Assembly (NCBI RefSeq): GCF_900187375.1
Contig: NZ_FYEW01000001.1
Coordinates: 1,364,001 to 1,428,000, forward strand
Reading direction: 5' to 3'
DNA: 64,000 nt
Source of the DNA: Hymenobacter gelipurpurascens
GTDB lineage: Bacteria > Bacteroidota > Bacteroidia > Cytophagales > Hymenobacteraceae
Shown: one piece after another, positions 39,152 through 46,969 of the stretch
Layout of the letters: each line of letters begins with the position of its first letter
Numbering within the stretch: the first letter of the stretch is position 1
Program-made: the position numbers and the translations under genes
Notes under the pieces: generated by a model
What the model saw: the letters and a program-made list of their open reading frames with translations, nothing else
Told to the model about the DNA's origin: nothing
Databases searched by the model: none

Positions 39152-41089
39152 ATGGTGAAGAAGAGTTTATTCCTGCTACTGACTTTCTGGACTGCTACCC
39201 TGACCTGTGCTCTACACGCCGTAGGCCAGTGCGTGAACACGCCTAACTCTGGGGCGAACTTCCGGCTATACGATGTAGCTACCAAGCAGCAGGTGCAAAC
39301 ACTGTGTGTAGGCCGGCAGGTGCGCCTCAAAGATGCCAGTGGCCGCCAGCTAGACCCCGCCCAGATCTACTACCAGAAAACCAGCGCGCTCGTATGCAGC
39401 GGCTTCACCGATACCAGCACGTTTTACACCCCTGCCGCCGCCGGCAAAATCACGATTACCCAGAACACGCAGAACCCTCTGCCCAATAGCTCGGGCCTTA
39501 TTTTTGGCCGCGAGTATGAAGTAAAAGCCGCCCCACCACCTGCTTTCGAGGTGGTATCGTGTGCCTCTGGCTCGGTGCAGCTAACGGTAACAGATCAAAC
39601 CTATGATCAATACAGCGTGACGATTGGTGGAGTGGCCGTACAGCCCAACCCACGGCCCAACGCTCCGGTTACCTACGCTACGAATGGGGCTACTGCTGTA
39701 ACGCTCACGGGTTCCTACAACTCGCCCACACTCTGCTCCAACCAATCAACTAAGACGTTCACATCGCTCCCGGCACCTCAGCGGCCAACTATTCAGCGTC
39801 TTACGGCACAGAATAACGGGAGTGTGGAGCTTCAGTTCGCCGCCTTGCAGCCGGAATACAAGTATGCCCTTCAGCTCAGTGAGGGCCCGGCCGGCTACCG
39901 CACTGTGGCAACTGTGGCGGCCCCGGTGGCTGGTTACTCGGTGCCCAATACGCCCAAACTAGGCTGTTACCGACTGGTGCTAACAGATGCCTGCCAGGCC
40001 AGTGTGGTATTAAGTTCGGCAGATGTCTGCTCGGTATCCCTCACGGCGGCTTCCCTGAATGGCCGGAACCGACTGACCTGGACGACCAGCCAAGCCGGCA
40101 CTTTTGAAGTCAGCAGAAACGGGCAAGTGCTGGTACAACTACCTGCCGGAACTACGCAGTACGAAGATACTAATGTGACCTGCGGAGTGGCCTACACGTA
40201 TCGGGTTACGGCCCTCAACGGCTCCGTAGCCTCTGTTTCTAATGAGGCAGTAGTAACCACTGCTTCCACACTCACACCGGCAACCCCGCAGCTTACGGCC
40301 TCCTTCAACCTGCGCAACCAAGTAGTATTAACGACGACCACCCCACTTACTCCTACTGGCGGCCAGCTCCTTTACCTGCGCAATGGCTCAGAGTTGCGTA
40401 CTACTGCCAGCCGCACGCTGCTTGACTCCACGCTAACTCTAGGCGCCACGCCGCAACCCGTGTGCTACACGGTGCGGTTTCTGGACGAGTGCGGCAACCG
40501 CTCAGCAGAAAGTGCTCCTGTGTGCCCGGTGCTACTTACTGCCACCGCCGCCAACGAAGATGGAACATTAGTCCGGCTAAGCTGGACGGCCTTGCGCGGC
40601 CCCGATCCGGCCGCACTGCCTAGCTACCGGGTGCAGATTCTCTCGCCCAACAATACCGTGCTCGGCACTATTGCAGCGGGCCTTAGCCTCACGCTCCCGC
40701 CTTTTCCGCCTCTGGCCGGTCAGCTGGATCAGCAGGAGCTTCGCTACCGCATCGAGGCCATTGGGAGTGGCCTAGCAAGCCCCAGCTATTCCAATATAGC
40801 CACTATTACCAGGTCCGTGAAGCTGTTTGTGCCCACTGCTTTCACGCCCAATGGCGACGGTCTGAATGATGTACTGGAGCTTAAAGGACGCTACCTCAAC
40901 AACTTCCGGTTTGTAATAATTGACCGCAACGGACAGGAAGTGTTCCGGGCCACTACCCGCGCCCAAACCTGGGATGGTCGCATAGGCTCTGCTTCGCCGG
41001 TGCCGGGCGCTTATGTATGGCGTTTTGAGGCGAATGACCAAAGCGGCCAGCGCGTGGCCCAACACGGCACCGTCACAATTTTACGGTAG
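39152..41089 (+). CDS. Secreted protein with fibronectin-like modules and type-B T9SS sorting domain
   Basis: A 645-aa protein with a signal peptide (MVKKSLFLLLTFWTATLTCALHA). The body is a string of beta-sandwich modules; one segment (CGVAYTYRVTALNGSVASVSNEAVV) looks like fibronectin type III. The last about 85 residues are a CHU_C/gliding-motility type C-terminal domain (LFVPTAFTPNGDGLNDVLEL, IDRNGQEVF, TWDGRIG), which directs export by the type IX system. Regularly spaced cysteines suggest disulfides. Ligand unknown. It is the last gene with the host word signature. Confidence 0.88.
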   Translation: MVKKSLFLLLTFWTATLTCALHAVGQCVNTPNSGANFRLYDVATKQQVQTLCVGRQVRLKDASGRQLDPAQIYYQKTSALVCSGFTDTSTFYTPAAAGKITITQNTQNPLPNSSGLIFGREYEVKAAPPPAFEVVSCASGSVQLTVTDQTYDQYSVTIGGVAVQPNPRPNAPVTYATNGATAVTLTGSYNSPTLCSNQSTKTFTSLPAPQRPTIQRLTAQNNGSVELQFAALQPEYKYALQLSEGPAGYRTVATVAAPVAGYSVPNTPKLGCYRLVLTDACQASVVLSSADVCSVSLTAASLNGRNRLTWTTSQAGTFEVSRNGQVLVQLPAGTTQYEDTNVTCGVAYTYRVTALNGSVASVSNEAVVTTASTLTPATPQLTASFNLRNQVVLTTTTPLTPTGGQLLYLRNGSELRTTASRTLLDSTLTLGATPQPVCYTVRFLDECGNRSAESAPVCPVLLTATAANEDGTLVRLSWTALRGPDPAALPSYRVQILSPNNTVLGTIAAGLSLTLPPFPPLAGQLDQQELRYRIEAIGSGLASPSYSNIATITRSVKLFVPTAFTPNGDGLNDVLELKGRYLNNFRFVIIDRNGQEVFRATTRAQTWDGRIGSASPVPGAYVWRFEANDQSGQRVAQHGTVTILR

Positions 41090-41131
41090 CCGCGTGGTGA
41101 GTTTCTCGCTGCATACGTACGCGTCATTCAA

Positions 41132-41139
41132 TACCTTTG
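41132..41139 (+). promoter_or_regulatory. -7 element TACCTTTG upstream of a truncated gene start
   Basis: TACCTTTGAGC lies about 70 bases before the ATG at 41210. No TTG at -33 distance was seen. If active it would give a short transcript of about 140 bases ending at the hairpin at 41258. Confidence 0.4.
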
Positions 41140-41209
41140 AGCCCCGAATGTAGCCGGCGCTTCTGCTGGCCATCGGTTTCTTTCCTTTTTACATATTTCC
41201 GCCAAGACG

Positions 41210-41236
41210 ATGTTTGATATAATGGGCATGATGGGC
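41210..41236 (+). pseudogene. Nine-codon stub resembling the start of YbaB/EbfC
   Basis: The codons read MFDIMGMMG, close to the characteristic N-terminus of the nucleoid protein YbaB/EbfC in Bacteroidota (recalled form MFDMMGMMG or MFDMMKMMG). After this the frame continues as WPPENPLKSPFKGLF through a terminator hairpin and shows no YbaB sequence. It may mark the point where the accessory segment broke a chromosomal gene. Nine residues are few, so chance is possible. Confidence 0.35.
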
Positions 41237-41257
41237 TGGCCCCCTGAAAACCCGCTT

Positions 41258-41284
41258 AAAAGCCCCTTCAAGGGGCTTTTTTGG
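41258..41284 (+). terminator. Intrinsic terminator AAAAGCCCCTT/AAGGGGCTTTT
   Basis: An 11-bp stem around a tight turn, followed by TTTT. It is strong and would isolate the following replication region from chromosomal transcription. Confidence 0.85.
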
Positions 41285-41610
41285 TGTCTATGCCGTTCCT
41301 GTAGCAACTTCTGGGGCAGATTTGCTACAGTCCCTGGGAATAATACTACACCGGCGGCGCCTCCCCCGGCAGACGAAATTGCACTATTGTATTTTTCCGC
41401 GCCGCGCCCTGGTGTGCGGAGCCCGGTCTCGCGCCGTTCGGACGCCCGATTCGTCCGAGGCAAACTCCGCCTTAAATGCCTCCTCTGGAGAAGATCAACC
41501 TTCAATAAATTCATCGCGCACGCGCATTTGACTTTAAGAGAGCTTTATTATTAAACGCTTTAAGGGGCTCCACAACTATTTGATTATCAGCATTTCCTGA
41601 GAGGTATTCT
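41285..41610. other. Region upstream of the iterons, no gene seen
   Basis: About 325 bases. It contains a short hairpin CGGACG/CGTCCG (41439-41457) and then an AT-rich part (41524-41600) directly before the repeats, as expected for the melting region of a plasmid origin. No open frame here shows family features. Confidence 0.5.
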
Positions 41611-41717
41611 GGAAAAACCTGCAAATGGGTTACACTCTACCGTGGAAAAATCTGCAAAAGGTTACACCCTACCGTGGAAAAAAAAGCAACGGGTTACGGA
41701 AAAATCTGCAACGCTGG
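41611..41717 (+). repeat. Direct repeats (iterons) of a predicted plasmid-type origin
   Basis: Two full units at 41611-41643 and 41644-41675 share GGAAAAA, then (C/T)CTGCAAA, GGTTACAC and CTACCGT. They are followed by a shorter unit at 41676-41697 (GGAAAAAAAAGCAACGGGTTAC) and a partial one at 41698-41717 (GGAAAAATCTGCAACGCTGG). Spacing is 33, 32 and 22 bases. They end 61 bases before the initiator gene, the usual place of iterons that bind Rep_3 proteins. Confidence 0.78.
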
Positions 41718-41778
41718 CAACAACTATCAACTGGACCCGTACCTTTGCTCAAATTTCACCAACCGACCTCATCAGAAT

Positions 41779-43062
41779 ATGACAGAAGCCAGAACAGCCC
41801 CCGCCACTGAGCAGATTCCCGGTGTCCGTTACGATGCCACGAAGCGGAAGTGGAAGGCGCAGGCACGAATCGGCGGGGTGGTCCGCAACCTTGGCTATCA
41901 CCTGGACGCTGCCGACGCTGCCGACGCTATTGCCCGGACAAAGGCGCAACACGAGCCAGTCCACAAGCCAAAGGATGAGTTGACAACGATGCTACGCCAG
42001 CGCCAGACGCGCTCCAGCAACCGCCAGGTGGTGTTCCTGTCCAACGACTTCGTCTGCCAGCCCTGGGGGCTCAACGAGCTCCAGGCGAAAGCGTTTGCGC
42101 TGACCTTGGCTTCGCTCAACCATAAGGACGACAAGGACCCGCTCACGATTGCCTTCCAGGTGCAGCAACTGTTTCCGAACTATGAACCCAAGCACTACCG
42201 CGAGCTCCACCGCACCGTGCACGCGCTGGGGGATATGATGGTGATGATCTACCACAACAAGCACGTGGGCGAGCGCATTAACGTCTTCAGCCAGCTCAAG
42301 TTCGATATGAAAACCGGGCTGATTTGGGGCTCCTTTACCCCTGCCATCCAGCCGTACATTATGCCCCTGTTGGAGCGCGGTAACTTCACCGCAGCGCAGC
42401 TGGCGGACTTGCTGCGCATCCGCGGCGCAGCCGCCCACAAGCTCTACTGGTTGTTGGTCTGTCATGCGCGGGATGGGGTTGGTAACTGGAAAGAGGGCTA
42501 TGACTCCTTGCGCCAGTTGCTGTGCGCGGACAAATACCCCGTCTTTGCGGACTTTCGCCGCTATATTCTCAAGCCTGCCTGCGACGAGTTGACTGAGACT
42601 GCCTATGGTTTTACCTTCCATGCGGTCGAGGAGCATCGCATTGGTGTGCGAGTCACGCAGGTGGAGTTCCGCTATACGTACAAGGCGACCAGTGTGGAAA
42701 AGCCAGCGAAGCCCGCCAAGGCGGGGCGGGCGGAGAAGCGAGAGGAGGATTTTCAGGAGTTCCTCGACCACTATCGCGGCGTGCCCCAGTGGTTCAACCT
42801 GTACGAAAAGATGGCGGGCACTCCTGCCCAGCGAGATGGTCGCACCGCCAATGGTTACACGCCCGTCGCCATGGATGCCGCCGCCGCCCAGAAGATATTC
42901 CGGTACGTGGTCCAGGACAGCAGCCGCGTGAAAAAGTTAATTGACCTGCTGAATCCTCTCGTCGTCCAGCACGGGCTGACGAACATGGATCGAGTTATGC
43001 GCGCCGGGCACGTGATGAAACAGATCAAGCACGCCTTTCCGGATCTCTTCCCTGCCAAATAA
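41779..43062 (+). CDS. Rep_3-family replication initiator with N-terminal AP2-like domain
   Basis: A 427-aa initiator. Residues about 13-60 (GVRYDATKRKWKAQARIGG, NLGYHLDAADAADAIA) match the AP2/ERF DNA-binding fold, seen in bacteria mostly in HNH endonucleases and integrases. Residues about 78-300 are a Rep_3/RepB winged-helix pair: VVFLSNDFVCQPWGLNELQAK, SQLKFDMKTGLIWGSFTP, LRIRGAAAHKLYWLLVCHA, KYPVFADFRRYILKPACDEL. A basic linker KPAKPAKAGRAEKREE leads to a helical tail of unknown role. The ATG at 41779 is used; the frame is open upstream into the iterons. It should bind the repeats just upstream to start replication. Confidence 0.85.
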   Translation: MTEARTAPATEQIPGVRYDATKRKWKAQARIGGVVRNLGYHLDAADAADAIARTKAQHEPVHKPKDELTTMLRQRQTRSSNRQVVFLSNDFVCQPWGLNELQAKAFALTLASLNHKDDKDPLTIAFQVQQLFPNYEPKHYRELHRTVHALGDMMVMIYHNKHVGERINVFSQLKFDMKTGLIWGSFTPAIQPYIMPLLERGNFTAAQLADLLRIRGAAAHKLYWLLVCHARDGVGNWKEGYDSLRQLLCADKYPVFADFRRYILKPACDELTETAYGFTFHAVEEHRIGVRVTQVEFRYTYKATSVEKPAKPAKAGRAEKREEDFQEFLDHYRGVPQWFNLYEKMAGTPAQRDGRTANGYTPVAMDAAAAQKIFRYVVQDSSRVKKLIDLLNPLVVQHGLTNMDRVMRAGHVMKQIKHAFPDLFPAK

Positions 43063-43082
43063 TATTTTTTTGCCTCATTTGC

Positions 43083-43112
43083 TTGGAGTATTCCAAAACA
43101 CTCTTACCTTTG
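43083..43112 (+). promoter_or_regulatory. Promoter TTG-N19-TACCTTTG with overlapping inverted repeat
   Basis: TTG at 43083 and TACCTTTG at 43105-43112 match the Bacteroidota consensus exactly. The -33 element lies inside TTGGA-GTAT-TCCAA (43083-43096), a likely operator. The ATG of the next gene begins only four bases after the -7 box, so its message may be nearly leaderless. Confidence 0.7.
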
Positions 43113-43116
43113 AGCT

Positions 43117-43416
43117 ATGTTCTTCATCGACCCCAAAACTATGCTCCTCATGTCCAGACCAAAACGCAATTTGGACCAGGACTGGCAGGAGTTGCGCGAA
43201 TGGGTGCAGCAACACCAAGGCATGATCCGCCTGAACGGAGTCGCCCTGAAAGCCGGCGTGAGCCCGGAGCTGGTTACTTCCTTGCTCCTGCGGGATCCCG
43301 AGAAGATCCGCGCTGCGCGGGGCTTTGACCGGCTGGACTCCTTGCTGGAGGTCTTCATGGTGGAGCCCTTCGGCTACCGTCCCTCCTGGATCGAAAAAAT
43401 GTGGGCAAAGACATAG
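43117..43416 (+). CDS. Small conserved protein, paralogue of the one at 49030
   Basis: A 99-aa protein of unknown function. The core RNLDQDWQELREWVQQHQ, then GVALKAGVSPELVTSLLLRD and FDRLDSLLEVFMVEPFGY, has a counterpart at 49030-49317 with about half of the residues identical. The segment LNGVALKAGVSPELVTSLL resembles a helix-turn-helix. Both copies align from the first Met (MFFIDPKT against MYYLNPEW), which supports this start. A small DNA-binding regulator of the element is the favoured guess. Confidence 0.72.
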   Translation: MFFIDPKTMLLMSRPKRNLDQDWQELREWVQQHQGMIRLNGVALKAGVSPELVTSLLLRDPEKIRAARGFDRLDSLLEVFMVEPFGYRPSWIEKMWAKT

Positions 43417-43491
43417 CCCCTTTTTTTACCCGTATTGCCTGTAATTCTGCAAACACACAAGCATTTTCTCCTCCTCCTTATCCTCATTTCC

Positions 43492-43851
43492 ATGGAAGAC
43501 ATTACCACCACCGCCGAGCAGTTGATCGAGGAGCTGGAGCAGCTGCTCGACCGCCACGAGACGCTCACGTTTAACCGCCAACGCCTGGGCAACGGCATTA
43601 TCACCTCGCTGAGCTCGGGCACCACGATTCTGCTCCAGTTTGCCAGCGTGGACCTGCGCTCGCTGCTGGAGCAGTTGTGCCATGAAGCGGACATCGAGTT
43701 TTCTGGTCGCTGCTACCATACGGATGGCGAGTACGGCGGGCAGCGGATGGAGAGCTTTGACGATGGCGAGTCTGACGAGGTGAGCGCCGAAGAGATCCGC
43801 GGCAGCTACGAGAGCCTGCGCACCAATGCCGCGCAGATCCAGCAGGCCTAG
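43492..43851 (+). CDS. Acidic protein of unknown function
   Basis: A 119-aa protein starting at MEDITTTAEQLIEELEQLL, a probable coiled coil, then a middle part with GIITSLSSGTTILLQFASVDL and an acidic C-terminal half (SFDDGESDEVSAEE). No family recognised. An in-frame longer start at 43435 would add a hydrophobic stretch and is not preferred. After the TAG stop the frame continues eight codons (DEEQQARG) to another TAG. Confidence 0.65.
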   Translation: MEDITTTAEQLIEELEQLLDRHETLTFNRQRLGNGIITSLSSGTTILLQFASVDLRSLLEQLCHEADIEFSGRCYHTDGEYGGQRMESFDDGESDEVSAEEIRGSYESLRTNAAQIQQA

Positions 43852-44245
43852 GACGAGGAGCAGCAGGCGCGCGGCTAGCACGCCCCGCTGGCTGTGGGAG
43901 CTCTTCAAGTCGCTGCACTCCTATCCAAAAAACGCCGAGCTGGTGCTAGCGGCGGTTGTAGATACGGAAGCGATGCCGCTGGAGGAGAGGACCGGACACT
44001 AGGACTGGGACTATGTGGTCTGGTGTAAGACGTCACTGCTGACCGGCACCCACCGCCTCCCGCTGGACCTGGACCAATTCGAGGCACTCTGGAGCGGAGA
44101 CTTCGAGGAGGGCTCCGTGCATGAGGAGGACACGGTCCAGCACTTCCGCCGCCTCCTGAAGACCAAGCTGGATTCCCACTACCTGCTCGTCCTGGAGCGC
44201 TACAAGCGCCTCTGCCAGCGCCAGCTGGGCACCTCCAACGCGTAA
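43826..44245 (+). pseudogene. Broken gene of unknown family with an in-frame TAG
   Basis: The frame reads TPRWLWELFKSLHSYPKNAE, LVLAAVVDTEAMPLEERTGH, then a TAG at 44000-44002, then DWDYVVWCKTSLLTGTHRL and DLDQFEALWSGDF to a TAA at 44243. Both sides look coding and share one frame, so the TAG is either a disabling mutation, a sequencing error or a read-through site. The start is unclear; an ATG at 43826 overlaps the gene before. The part after the stop resembles the part after the stop in the next gene. Confidence 0.6.
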
Positions 44246-44294
44246 CCGACTTCTCTCCCTCTTCCTTTTCTCTCACCTCTACCTCCCTATTTCG

Positions 44295-44921
44295 ATGCCG
44301 CTGACCACTGCCACCGCTCAATTCATCGATCAAGTAGACGCCCGCCTGCAGCAGGCTGCCCCGCTGGGCACGCTGCAGCTCACCAAGCGCCGCACGCCCG
44401 GCAGCCGGCTTGCCTACCACGCCGAGTTCGGCGGCATAACGGTGGCGCCCACCGCGCCCCGCCGCGTGCGCTGCGGGCTGATCCGCCTGCTCCAGCCGCT
44501 GGTGGTGGAGCTGGCAGCGTGCCGGGAAGGCTTCCGGATCCAGGCGGAAACCTTCGTCAGCGCGGCGCTCATCACCATCCAGGTGCGCGTGCTACTGCGG
44601 CGCCCGCCATCGCTGGTGCAGCAGTTGGAAGAGGCGGATCAGATGCACCTGACGACGCTGCACGTGCGCCTGGCTGCCTGGCGCCAGAAGCTCAGCGTAT
44701 TGGTTCCGATGCAGAGGCTCACGCTGGTTGCCGTGGTGGACGAATAGCGCAGTGAGCCGGCACACAACATCTTCACCTACCAGCGCTTCCGCCTCGGCAA
44801 CCACCGCCTGTCCTGGCAGCTGGAGGAGGATGAGTTTGAGGCGCTCGTGGGCAGCCGTGGGTTGTACGTCGCGGGGCTGATGAGCCAGCGGCGCACCGTA
44901 GCGGAGCTGCTGCCTGCCTAA
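44295..44921 (+). pseudogene. Gene of unknown family interrupted by an in-frame TAG
   Basis: The first 150 codons (MPLTTATAQFIDQVDARLQQ onward, with LQLTKRRTPGSRLAYHAEFGG) are open, then a TAG at 44745, then a further 57 codons in the same frame (RSEPAHNIFTYQRFRLGNHRL, DEFEALVGSRGLYVAGL) to a TAA at 44919. The pattern AVVD ... HRL ... EFEAL also occurs in the neighbour at 43826, so the tail is probably part of the original protein. No known domain. Confidence 0.6.
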
Positions 44922-45085
44922 GAATTGAAACGTTCTATTCACTCTCTGGACCAAGTCGGTACCCTGCGCACACGTCCGGGGCTCACCCTAAAGCGCCTAC
45001 TTCACAAAGACTGCGGCGCTTCCCTGTCCTCTGCTTAGTCCTCAACACACTCACATCAACCACTTTTTCAAATCACCACGAAGTC

Positions 45086-45595
45086 ATGACACAAAAACTC
45101 GGAGTCGGAGAAACTTTCTATTTACCAAACCCACAACCAAATACAGAGAACTGCCACCTTGAATTTACAAGTCATTTCGTGGACCTGGTTTACTACATCC
45201 TCAAGCCACAAGCACAGGATATAGAAACCTGGAGGAGTGCTCCTTTGCGCTTAGCAGTGTTCGAAGCTGAGTCAGGTGTTCCTTTTGTGGCGGGTGAGTT
45301 TCAGAATAAAGAGAAATGGTCTTTCGATGCGCCAGTGAACGTGCTCAAGGTCGCGACGGAACAGCCTCGATGGTGGCAAAGTGAGGCAGGTAGCATGTTT
45401 AATATGATTTTGGTGAATGCAGTTACAAACAAGATTGTCGCACTGCGACAGCTCTCTGTCCAGTCTGGCTTAGTTGAAAAATTGAGCAATAGCCTAGTCG
45501 AGCAATCGCAGCGGTATCAACACTTCAGGGAGGTGGATGCTGCACACCGACGAGCTACGATCCAATTTAGCACACTTCAGATGCTAAGAGGATAA
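45086..45595 (+). CDS. Protein of unknown function
   Basis: A 169-aa soluble protein (MTQKLGVGETFYLPNPQPNT onward). Base composition is clearly lower in GC than its neighbours and codon use differs, pointing to a separate origin. The central part (LRLAVFEAESGVPFVAGEFQ, NMILVNAVTNKIVALRQL) looks like a beta-rich domain, and the end (VEKLSNSLVEQSQRYQHFREV) is helical. No family recognised. Confidence 0.6.
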   Translation: MTQKLGVGETFYLPNPQPNTENCHLEFTSHFVDLVYYILKPQAQDIETWRSAPLRLAVFEAESGVPFVAGEFQNKEKWSFDAPVNVLKVATEQPRWWQSEAGSMFNMILVNAVTNKIVALRQLSVQSGLVEKLSNSLVEQSQRYQHFREVDAAHRRATIQFSTLQMLRG

Positions 45596-45638
45596 GCGCT
45601 GGCGACCGGAGAACCCGTATTAAGATCCCAGTAACATC

Positions 45639-45932
45639 ATGTCCAGAAAACAAGAACTACTGACCCGCTTCACCACCAGCAGCATGGACACGTCGAAATC
45701 CTACCACTGCGGAGACCGGCATAAACGGGTACGCGAATACACGACGCACTACACTGTCCAGAGCATTGCTACCCGAAAAATCTACCGCTTTAGCGTCACC
45801 AGCGTGTTCGACGCGGGCAAGGTAATCTCTCGCCAGAATGCACAGGATCACGCGGAAATGAGTCTAGACGAACAGGATGCTCGAGAGTTGGTGGACCTGC
45901 TCAGCACACGCTATAACTACATCGAGATGTAG
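45639..45932 (+). CDS. Small protein of unknown function
   Basis: A 97-aa protein (MSRKQELLTRFTTSSMDTSK). The middle is a predicted beta-sheet (YTTHYTVQSIATRKIYRFSV), followed by MSLDEQDARELVDLLSTRYN, a helix. No family recognised. It lies in the plus-strand run of small genes that ends at the terminator at 46252. Confidence 0.55.
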   Translation: MSRKQELLTRFTTSSMDTSKSYHCGDRHKRVREYTTHYTVQSIATRKIYRFSVTSVFDAGKVISRQNAQDHAEMSLDEQDARELVDLLSTRYNYIEM

Positions 45933-45958
45933 TCGAGGACTCTACTCCTCACTCACAA

Positions 45959-46242
45959 ATGGACCACTCCAACACCATCCCCTCAAACTACGCGGAAGCG
46001 CTCCTCGCCACACTGGCAGTGCTCCTGCAGACCACCCACGCCTCGTGACGCTCCAAGATGAAACGGGCGACCTCACGCAGCCAGAGTTGCCGCCGGCCCC
46101 GCCAGCTGCAATCCTGTTTAGCTTGGTCCGCGAGGCGAACGTGCACTATCTGCTCCGGCATCTCGACCGGGTTCTACGTTAAGGCATGCAGCAGCTGTGG
46201 AAGCTAGAGCACCGGCTGGGGACTATTACGGCGGATGAATAA
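45959..46242 (+). pseudogene. Frameshifted remnant
   Basis: An ATG frame of 29 codons (MDHSNTIPSNYAEALLATLA) stops at TGA 46046, while another frame carries on with coding-like sequence (VTLQDETGDLTQPELPP, ILFSLVREANVHYLLRHLDR) to a TAA at 46180 and then MQQLWKLEHRLGTITADE to a second TAA at 46240. A frameshift plus one internal stop are needed to join the pieces. Confidence 0.5.
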
Positions 46243-46251
46243 TTTGCCACG

Positions 46252-46286
46252 AAAAAGCCGGCAGATATAGAGTCTGCCGGCTTTTT
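46252..46286 (+). terminator. Strong intrinsic terminator ending the 43-46 kb gene run
   Basis: A 14-base stem AAAAAGCCGGCAGA/TCTGCCGGCTTTTT with a 7-base loop. It lies ten bases after the last remnant and marks the end of a plus-strand transcription unit. Confidence 0.9.
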
Positions 46287-46552
46287 GCTGCAGGGTACGG
46301 AAGGTGGAGGCGCCCAACCACTTACTACTTGGTAGCCACGGCGGAGCCGCCCTTTTCCTAGTCGAACTTCTTTAACTCCTCCTCTAACACTATTACTTGC
46401 TTTTCAGAATACCCCCTACCCTGCTTAGATCGGTGAGAGAGGTAAACCACCGCAACGCATGGGGTCCATTTAAGCTACTGCTCTGCTAGATTAAGGGCAT
46501 AGTACGTTCTACTACTAGTTGCTTCAATTTCAACAGTCCACCATTGGAGATC
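46287..46552. other. Gap with no gene seen
   Basis: A little over 260 bases of mixed composition between the terminator and the end of the minus-strand operon. No open frame or hairpin stands out. Confidence 0.5.
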
Positions 46553-46969
46553 TTAGTTGCAGAATGCTGCTACCTCTTCCAAAAGCTGTTCCAGCTGCCC
46601 CACATCCAGCTTGCTTATCCGCAATCGTAGCTTGCCTGGTTGTTTATAATTTCGTGTCCAGGTCCTACCGCGTGCCAGGAGCCAGGAAAAAAGCCGTGGC
46701 GCCTCGCAGGTAATTTTCAGGTGAATATTTCCGCTGATGCCGCCCCCCGCCTGATTCCGGGGCAGCCTGAAGCTGAGGACTGCTCGGCCATCGATGGAAG
46801 TTACATTGAAGCTCACCCGCACTCTGCCCCGTCCGCCGCTCATGATGACCAGCGCCTGCATCTGCTCGTGAAGATTAGGCAGGGAAAGCTCAAGGAGGCA
46901 GAACCGGGACGGGGTGTGCGACGGAGGCATACAGGCACAATTAAGAGAGAGTTTGGTGCAGCCGCGCAT
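46553..46969 (-). CDS. Protein of unknown function, translationally coupled to the peptidase
   Basis: A possible 138-aa protein whose ATG overlaps the peptidase stop in the form TAATG. The first about 40 residues are Cys- and Pro-rich and not typical; the later part (VRVSFNVTSIDGRAVLSFRL, ISGNIHLKITCEAPRL, LRLRISKLDVGQLEQLLEEV) looks like a real beta-rich domain with a C-terminal helix. A later start at MQALVIMSGG is possible. No family recognised. Confidence 0.5.
   Translation of the reverse strand: MRGCTKLSLNCACMPPSHTPSRFCLLELSLPNLHEQMQALVIMSGGRGRVRVSFNVTSIDGRAVLSFRLPRNQAGGGISGNIHLKITCEAPRLFSWLLARGRTWTRNYKQPGKLRLRISKLDVGQLEQLLEEVAAFCN

Noticed and set aside
41210..41554. 114-codon frame as a real gene
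   Set aside because: It runs through a strong terminator hairpin and shows no family features after the first nine residues.
41611..41717. CRISPR array
   Set aside because: The units are back to back with no spacers between them, only two are full length, and a Rep_3 gene follows; iterons fit better.
41090..41800. Integrase or tRNA attachment site at the 41.2-kb junction
   Set aside because: No recombinase gene and no tRNA or direct repeat could be seen at this boundary.
45877..46182. 101-codon frame as an intact gene
   Set aside because: Its first third overlaps the end of the preceding gene out of phase; only the later part looks coding and belongs to the frameshifted remnant.
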